This document shows, piece after piece, positions 41,949 to 46,893 of a stretch of DNA of 46,893 bases (position 1 is the first letter of the stretch; the number at the start of each line of letters is the position of its first letter). The DNA lies in the NCBI GenBank assembly GCA_016776635.1, contig JADHSZ010000015.1:1-46893 (forward strand), in the 5' to 3' direction. Under the pieces are notes generated by a model. That model worked only from the letters and a program-made list of their open reading frames with translations, did not search any database and had not been told where the DNA came from. Origin of the DNA: Alphaproteobacteria bacterium. Lineage in GTDB: Bacteria; Pseudomonadota; Alphaproteobacteria; UBA11136. The translations under genes were made by a program, and so were the position numbers.

Positions 41949-42800
41949 TCAGCGCTTGAAAAGCACGCTGCTCACGCCCTCGATACCGCATAGGAAAAAC
42001 GCCAATGGAGAAAGCGCAACACGGCCGGCCACGGGATCGTTACGCCGCAGGAGCCGGGTAAGACGTGCCGCAATGCGATAGATCACCGCCGATTCCATAG
42101 CGAGGCGGCGGTTTTCAAGACGGCCGGGAAGTGTCCGGGCGATTGTAAGAAGGTCTTCCACGCCGTCGAGACAGCGATTGAGAACGGCGCGCAGTTCCGG
42201 GGATGCATGGGTATCGCCAAGGGCGGCAACGCTGCTGTTTGATTCCGCCAGCCAGTTCTCGGGGATATAGACGCGGTCGAGGGCAAGATAATCGTCCTTG
42301 CAGTCCTGAAGATGATTGATGACCTGAAGGGCGTTGCACAGGGCGTCCGATGCCTCGTAGCCATCGCGGGATTCGCCGTGAAGATCGAGCAGAAAGCGGC
42401 CCACCGGGGCGGCCGAGCGATTGCAGTAATCCATGAGGTCGTCCCAATCCCGGTAGCGGAGTTTCGTGGCGTCCTGTTTGAAGGCGCTGATGAGGTGATG
42501 GCTGTGATCGGTGGTGACGCCAATCTTCGCCAGGCTTTGCCGCAGCCGGGTGGACTTTTCATAGCGGGAATCGTCGCTGAGCTTTCCCGTCAGGGCGGCG
42601 TCGAACCCATCGAGACGGGTCAGTTTTTCCTCGGGCAGCAGACCGGGATCGTCGGCGATGTCGTCGGTAGCCCGTGCCAGGGCGTAGAATGTGGCGATAT
42701 AGGGACGAAGATGCGCGGGCAACAACCACGATCCCACGGGGAAATTCTCCGTGGCCGTGCTTTTGCCGGAAGGGGTTTCAATGGAGGGGGATGTAACCAC
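41949..42800 (-). CDS. hpnC: Hydroxysqualene synthase HpnC
   Basis: A 283-residue squalene-synthase-like protein converting presqualene diphosphate to hydroxysqualene. The motifs are 'RATDDIADDPG' (DDIAD at 46-50) and 'VINHLQDCKDDYLALDRVYIP', with 'YCNRSAAPVGRFLLDLHGE' between (in part). The start is GTG at 42800. It is the first gene of the hpnC-D-E-shc-hpnG direction, so the main promoter should lie in 42801-43000. Confidence 0.93.
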   Translation of the reverse strand: MVTSPSIETPSGKSTATENFPVGSWLLPAHLRPYIATFYALARATDDIADDPGLLPEEKLTRLDGFDAALTGKLSDDSRYEKSTRLRQSLAKIGVTTDHSHHLISAFKQDATKLRYRDWDDLMDYCNRSAAPVGRFLLDLHGESRDGYEASDALCNALQVINHLQDCKDDYLALDRVYIPENWLAESNSSVAALGDTHASPELRAVLNRCLDGVEDLLTIARTLPGRLENRRLAMESAVIYRIAARLTRLLRRNDPVAGRVALSPLAFFLCGIEGVSSVLFKR

Positions 42801-43346
42801 AAGGAGACTTTCTTAATGCGTGTTTGGCTTAATGCGTGCATGGCCCAACGCGCGTCTGGATTCCTGTTGCGGGAGTCTGCCGGGATTCCCTGGCCATCAC
42901 AAGGCGGGTTTTGGTAGGGGGCTTTCGGAGAATTATCCGGCAGATAGCTACGCGGTCCCGGTGTTTTGCTGCCTGCTGAATTCAGGGGCACTTAATTGTT
43001 GTAAATATATCACGTATCAAACCAGCATTTCCGGGACCCACAACATGTGCCATGGGCCACTGTGGCGAGAAAACCCCACATCATGCCTAATTAATATGCA
43101 TAATAATTATGGTGCATATGTTTTAGGCGATTCTTCTGTCTATTTAGAGGGCGTCCCACTATTTGGTTTTTATAGAAATGGATGTAAGCAATTGCTTTAT
43201 ATGAATAAAAAAATAATTCTCAATTAAGATAAAAGATGGCATAAATATTGCGGTGATGGTCATATCCGAGATTCATAATTGGTTGATTTATGCGACCACG
43301 AGGACACAAGATATAACAATCCAATTCTAGGTTGATGGAGATAACA
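42801..43346. other. Intergenic region between divergent hpnC and the porin gene
   Basis: About 545 bases with no credible gene; a frame at 42820-43227 has a composition unlike coding DNA here. From about 43000 the base content falls sharply to AT-rich, with runs such as AATATGCATAATAATTATGG. It should contain promoters for both neighbours, but I could not pick convincing -35/-10 pairs. Confidence 0.6.
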
Positions 43347-44072
43347 ATGAAGAAAACATGTCTGGCTTTTGGTGCAATGGTTTTGGCGATGGGTGTTTCG
43401 CAGGCCAATGCCGAGTCACTGATCCCCGCTGAGGATGTTCCCGGTGAGTTTTCCGCCGGTATGGCTTTGACCACCGATTATATTTTCCGTGGCGTGTCAC
43501 AGAATTCCGACGGTACCCCCGCTATCCAGGGCAGCATTGATTATTCCGTTGATACCCCGGTTGAGGGGGTCAGCTTCTATGCCGGCGCCTGGGGCTCCAA
43601 TATCGAATTCGGTTCCGATGCCGGCAGCATCGAAATCGATTACTATGGCGGCTTCGGCGGCGAGGTCCAGGGTATCGGCTGGGACGTGGGTTTCGTCTAT
43701 TTCAGCTATCCCGGCGCCCCCGATGCCAGCAATCTGGATTATTGGGAGGGTAACGCCAATCTCGGCTACGACTTTGGCATGTTCGCCGTTTCTGCTGGAA
43801 TCAACGCCTCCCCCGATTTCACCGGCGAGACGGGCGATGCCTTTTATTACACCGCTGGCGTAGATGTGCCGCTGTTTAAGAGCCTGGCGCTGGGCTTTAA
43901 CTTCGGCCATCAGACCGTGGACCAGCTCGAGGATTACAGCGACATCAAGCTGGGGCTTTCGGCCGATGTGGTCGGCTTCGGCATGGAGCTGGCCTATCAC
44001 GATACCTTCAATCGTGCCGACAGCTCGCTCTCCGACGAACGGGCCGTGTTCACCATCTCGCGCTCATTCTAA
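43347..44072 (+). CDS. TorF family putative porin
   Basis: A 241-residue outer membrane beta-barrel protein of the TIGR02001/TorF kind. The signal peptide (residues 1-22) ends 'SQANAES'. 'FSAGMALTTDYIFRGVSQ' follows, the family hallmark, then alternating short strands such as 'GSIEIDYYGGFGGE' and 'NLGYDFGMFAVSAGINASP', and a C-terminal 'VFTISRSF' with terminal Phe, needed for barrel insertion. The ATG at 43347 follows ATGGAGATAAC; an upstream in-frame ATG would disturb the signal peptide. It is a single-gene unit with its own terminator. Confidence 0.9.
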   Translation: MKKTCLAFGAMVLAMGVSQANAESLIPAEDVPGEFSAGMALTTDYIFRGVSQNSDGTPAIQGSIDYSVDTPVEGVSFYAGAWGSNIEFGSDAGSIEIDYYGGFGGEVQGIGWDVGFVYFSYPGAPDASNLDYWEGNANLGYDFGMFAVSAGINASPDFTGETGDAFYYTAGVDVPLFKSLALGFNFGHQTVDQLEDYSDIKLGLSADVVGFGMELAYHDTFNRADSSLSDERAVFTISRSF

Positions 44073-44146
44073 AGCAGTCTTTCCGGAGACAGGAAAAGCC
44101 TCTGGCTGTTGAATAAGAATTACTGAGACCAAAAGCCAACTTCAAG

Positions 44147-44173
44147 GGGCCCGGGTAACCGGGCCCTTTTTTT
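44147..44173 (+). terminator. Rho-independent terminator after the porin gene
   Basis: GGGCCCGG, a GTAA loop and CCGGGCCC form a perfect eight-pair stem, followed by seven T. The GNRA-class loop adds stability. It lies 75 bases after the porin stop and can also limit read-through into ctaA. Confidence 0.95.
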
Positions 44174-44194
44174 ATGGCGTTCGGGGGGCAACTC

Positions 44195-45277
44195 TCACAC
44201 CTGCGATTGTGGCCCACGTAACTCGTAGGCAGCCCATAGGGCCAGGGTGAACAGCACAAGCGCCCCGGCCTGATGGATTGCCGCCAGAGACACGGGAACG
44301 AAAAGAAGCAGCGTCGAAATGCCCAGCGCCACTTGAATCAGCACCATCATGCCCAAGGCATGCAACGCACGGGCGCTACGCTCCGATACGGCCCGGCTGC
44401 GTCCCCGTAGCCACAGGACAAGAACCGTTATGAGGGTGGTCATGGCCAGCACCCGGTGGCTGAACTGTACCGTAGCGATATTCTCGAAGAAATTAAGGCT
44501 CCAGGGGCTCATATCAAACATGGCTTCGGGCACCAGACGGCCTCCCATAAGCGGGAAGGTGTTGTAGGCCATCCCCGCATCCAGCCCCGCCACGAAGGCG
44601 CCCGAAAACACCGTAACAAAGGTCAATGCCACGATCAGCGAGGCCAGGCGTTTGAGTCCGGCCGCAGCCGGGGCGGCGGCGGGAGCCGGAAACAACAGCT
44701 TGAGGGCGATCCAGAAGATATAGCCGTAAATGGCGAAGGCCGCGGCCAGATGGGCGGCGAGCCGGTACTGGCTCACATCGGGCCGGTGTACGAGCCCGCT
44801 TTTCACCATATACCAGCCCAGAACCCCCTGGAGTCCCCCCAGCACGAACATTCCCGCCAGATGGAAACTCAGCCGTCTCCCTATCCAGCCCTTGGCGAGA
44901 AAGAAGAGAAAGGGCAGCAGAAAAACCGCACCGATGGCCCGGCCCCATAGCCGGTGGATGTATTCGAGCCAGAAGATGCCTTTGAATTCCTCAAGATCCA
45001 TGCCTGTGTTGATTTCCCGGTATTCCGGGGATTCCTGGTATTTGCCGAAAGTATCCAGCCATTCAGATTCGTCCAGGGGCGGCAGCAGACCAGTGACCGG
45101 CTTCCATTCCACCATGGAAAGGCCGGAATGAGTCAGCCGCGTCACGCCGCCCAGGACAACCATCACGAAAATCATGGCACAGCAGATGAAAAGCCATATG
45201 GCCAGCGGCCTGTTCGGGGTTGCGATGATGTCTGTGCCCTGAATATGTGGGGAAGCGGAGGGGGAATTTTGCGTCAT
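44195..45277 (-). CDS. ctaA: Heme A synthase (COX15/CtaA)
   Basis: A 360-residue inner membrane enzyme with eight helices that oxidises heme O to heme A for aa3-type oxidases. Typical stretches are 'VVLGGVTRLTHSGLSMVEWKPVTG' (in part), 'FWLEYIHRLWGRAIGAVF' (heme-ligand His), 'HRPDVSQYRLAAHLAAAF' and 'QFSHRVLAMTT'. The proteobacterial form of about 350-360 residues fits. Start and length are normal. It implies an aerobic, heme-copper oxidase-based respiratory chain. Confidence 0.95.
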   Translation of the reverse strand: MTQNSPSASPHIQGTDIIATPNRPLAIWLFICCAMIFVMVVLGGVTRLTHSGLSMVEWKPVTGLLPPLDESEWLDTFGKYQESPEYREINTGMDLEEFKGIFWLEYIHRLWGRAIGAVFLLPFLFFLAKGWIGRRLSFHLAGMFVLGGLQGVLGWYMVKSGLVHRPDVSQYRLAAHLAAAFAIYGYIFWIALKLLFPAPAAAPAAAGLKRLASLIVALTFVTVFSGAFVAGLDAGMAYNTFPLMGGRLVPEAMFDMSPWSLNFFENIATVQFSHRVLAMTTLITVLVLWLRGRSRAVSERSARALHALGMMVLIQVALGISTLLLFVPVSLAAIHQAGALVLFTLALWAAYELRGPQSQV

Positions 45278-45463
45278 GGGAAGTTTACCTTGCCGGAGGG
45301 TAGGTCTATCCGATATTCAAAGGCGGAATTCTGGGTACATGTTCTGGGCACCTGGTCTGGAGCTGGGATATCTACGCCACAAGGGCTTGGAGATGCAAGG
45401 CGGTGAAACGGGACTTTACCCGGACGGGGTATATATAACACTTAAAATACTGTATATAATATA

Positions 45464-45505
45464 ATTATACACTAAATATATTTGACAATATGTTATTATA
45501 CACTA
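45464..45505. promoter_or_regulatory. Two direct repeats ATTATACACTA around the reductase promoter
   Basis: ATTATACACTA occurs at 45464-45474 and again at 45495-45505, 31 bases apart, about three helical turns. One copy is upstream of the -35 and the other runs into the -10. The arrangement suits a repressor or activator dimer pair. The regulator is unknown. Confidence 0.5.
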
Positions 45506-45509
45506 TAAT
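45482..45509 (+). promoter_or_regulatory. Near-consensus sigma-70 promoter of the nitrite/sulfite reductase gene
   Basis: TTGACA at 45482-45487, a 16-base spacer, then TATAAT at 45504-45509, about 55 bases before the start codon. The surrounding DNA is strongly AT-rich in an otherwise GC-rich region. Confidence 0.8.
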
Positions 45510-45563
45510 TTCAGCAGAATTGGCATTTAACGATGTCTAACACTGGGTTTGGGAGCATACGCC

Positions 45564-46893
45564 ATGTCTGACGCGATCTCTGCGCAGGCCTTGAGCCGGA
45601 ATTGGGAAGCCACCGTGGAGCCTCTCTCGAGGCTGGCCGATTTCGAGGAATACAAAGCGGCCTATGCCAGCTTCACCTCCGGGGAATGGGATGATGAACG
45701 CTGGACCGCCTTTCGCCTGCGTTTTGGCATATACGGCCAGCTGCAGCCCGGCGTTCAGATGATCCGCATCAAGTTGCCGGGGGGCATTCTGCCCATCGAA
45801 TGGCTGCGCAGCATTGCCGCCATTAACCGAAAATACGCCAAGGGTGATGCTCACATCACCACACGCCAGGATTTCCAGCTCTATTTCGTTCCCCTTGAGC
45901 GCACTCCGGACCTGCTCGAGGAATTGTATTCGGCGGGGCTGACCACGCGGGAGGCCTGTGGCAATACCCTGCGCAACATGACCTCCTGCCAGTTGTCCGG
46001 GGCCTGTCCCCGGGAGCATGTGGATGCTGGTGTGGTGGCCGACAGAATTTCAAGAGGCCTGTTGCGCAATCCGCTGGTTCAGCATATGCCGCGAAAGTTC
46101 AAGGTTTCCGTTTCCGGCTGCGAGACCGATTGCGGGGCCTCCGGGATTCATGACCTGGGACTCATCGCCACCGAAAAAGACGGGAAAAAAGGATTCATCG
46201 CCAATGGCGGCGGCGGCACCGGCGGCATACCCATTGCCGCCGTGCGCCTGTTGGATTTTGTCGTGGAAGAAGACGTGCCCGCCGTGCTCGAAGCCCTGAT
46301 CCGTCTCCACCAGCGCTATTCCAACCGCATCAACCGCAATGCCGCGCGCATCAAATTCCTTATCAAGCGATTCGGCGAAGAGAAATTCCGCACCCTGTTC
46401 GAGGAGGAATTCGAGCGGGTGCGCATGCTGCCCCAACGTTCCTGGGCGCCCCTGGACTGGCGTGATCCGGACGAGGCTCCGGAACCCACCTCGCCGGGTG
46501 GCGTGGTGGACCAGCATGACGGCCGCTCGGCGGTGGTTGTTAATCCGTCTCTGGGTCTCTTTTCCTCCGACCAGATGGAAGCCCTGGCGGATATCGCCGA
46601 ACAGAACGGCGCGGAAGGATTCCGCATCTCCCGGGACCAGAATTTTATTTTCATGGGTCTGCCCCAGGACGCCGCCGCAACGGTGGTGGACGCGGTGCGG
46701 AAGCTGGGTTTCGGGGTTGAAGACAAGCCCGGCGACGAGGCCGATGTGGTGTCCTGTCCCGGTACCACCACCTGCCGTATCGGAATCACCAATTCCCAGA
46801 ACTTCGGGCAGGAACTTGCGGGGCTGGTGCGCAACTACGAAGCCAAGCCCGGCGTCTCGGTGAAGATTTCCGGCTGCCAGAATGGCTGTGGCC
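45564..46893 (+). CDS. Nitrite/sulfite reductase hemoprotein, N-terminal part (3' end outside window)
   Basis: At least 443 residues of a siroheme/[4Fe-4S] reductase. 'AHITTRQDFQLYFVPLE' and 'CGNTLRNMTSCQLSGACPRE' are the N-terminal half signature. 'KVSVSGCETDCGASGIHDLGLIA' (in part) follows. The C-terminal half begins with 'VSCPGTTTCRIG' (C-x5-C), and the window ends in 'ISGCQNGCG' (C-x3-C), so all four cluster cysteines are present before the cut. Whether it reduces sulfite or nitrite cannot be settled from sequence; in many alphaproteobacteria this form serves assimilatory sulfite reduction. The ATG at 45564 follows GGGAGCATACGCC and lies behind a strong promoter. Confidence 0.92.
   Translation, partial: MSDAISAQALSRNWEATVEPLSRLADFEEYKAAYASFTSGEWDDERWTAFRLRFGIYGQLQPGVQMIRIKLPGGILPIEWLRSIAAINRKYAKGDAHITTRQDFQLYFVPLERTPDLLEELYSAGLTTREACGNTLRNMTSCQLSGACPREHVDAGVVADRISRGLLRNPLVQHMPRKFKVSVSGCETDCGASGIHDLGLIATEKDGKKGFIANGGGGTGGIPIAAVRLLDFVVEEDVPAVLEALIRLHQRYSNRINRNAARIKFLIKRFGEEKFRTLFEEEFERVRMLPQRSWAPLDWRDPDEAPEPTSPGGVVDQHDGRSAVVVNPSLGLFSSDQMEALADIAEQNGAEGFRISRDQNFIFMGLPQDAAATVVDAVRKLGFGVEDKPGDEADVVSCPGTTTCRIGITNSQNFGQELAGLVRNYEAKPGVSVKISGCQNGCG

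Noticed and set aside
42820..43227. 135-residue plus-strand frame between hpnC and the porin gene
   Set aside because: It crosses from GC-rich flank into AT-rich DNA without any coding pattern and has no ribosome-binding site.
1..46893. tRNA or rRNA genes
   Set aside because: No cloverleaf with a T-arm GTTCRANNC in a non-coding gap and no rRNA-like stretch was found by eye; a covariance search could still find something missed.

Overview
The window looks like a chromosomal segment of a GC-rich alphaproteobacterium. The evidence is tetrahydromethanopterin-linked C1 genes (fhcBADC), a complete squalene-hopene gene set in the alphaproteobacterial hpn style, acetate permease genes (actP/yjcH), a CtaA-type heme A synthase and a TorF-like porin. 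I cannot name a genus from the sequence alone. No rRNA, tRNA, CRISPR array, integrase or transposase gene was seen.

Layout. 1-3974: end of fhcB, then fhcA, fhcD and fhcC, all overlapping by 1 or 4 bases. 4075-5880: a minus-strand locus with four homologous small peptides (40-57 aa). They share a conserved leader (KTDIK ... EL(C/S)DEALDR). Three have a cysteine-rich tail after a Gly-rich junction. A class I SAM methyltransferase lies among them, and two near-identical upstream blocks precede the two halves. This resembles a RiPP (ribosomally made, modified peptide) locus and is the best candidate for an undescribed system here. 6207-11129: an exported phosphatidylserine-decarboxylase-like protein, a CBS protein coupled to an ArsB/NhaD-type permease, a flavin-binding split-barrel protein and a YaiI-family protein. 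11132-12999: actP-yjcH. 13079-22721: an accessory-looking stretch with a five-copy 27-bp array, a secreted 11-repeat protein, a frameshifted second copy of yjcH, a type III restriction-modification pair of lower GC, a 900-bp non-coding patchwork and an HExxH protein.

22781-37544 and on to 42800: a lipid region. phnW, ppd and a pepM-nucleotidyltransferase fusion encode synthesis of 2-aminoethylphosphonate (AEP) and probably its activation with a nucleotide. Directly beside them are hpnM, hpnN, a second nucleotidyltransferase, a CDP-alcohol phosphatidyltransferase-like protein, hpnA, a second phosphatidyltransferase-like protein, hpnL, ispH, hpnH, hpnG, shc, hpnE, hpnD and hpnC. Taken together this suggests a cell that makes hopanoids and a phosphonate- or phospho-alcohol-headgroup lipid, and moves or places them with HpnM/HpnN. 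Both phosphatidyltransferase-like proteins lack the fourth Asp of the family signature. 43347 to the end: a TorF-like porin with a strong terminator, ctaA, and a nitrite/sulfite reductase that runs off the window behind a near-consensus sigma-70 promoter.

A short stem-loop repeat, typified by GGGCCAGGGTACGTCGGCCC, recurs about 15 times in intergenic DNA between 3975 and 22721. Its loop is constant or nearly so, while its stem bases change in matched pairs.
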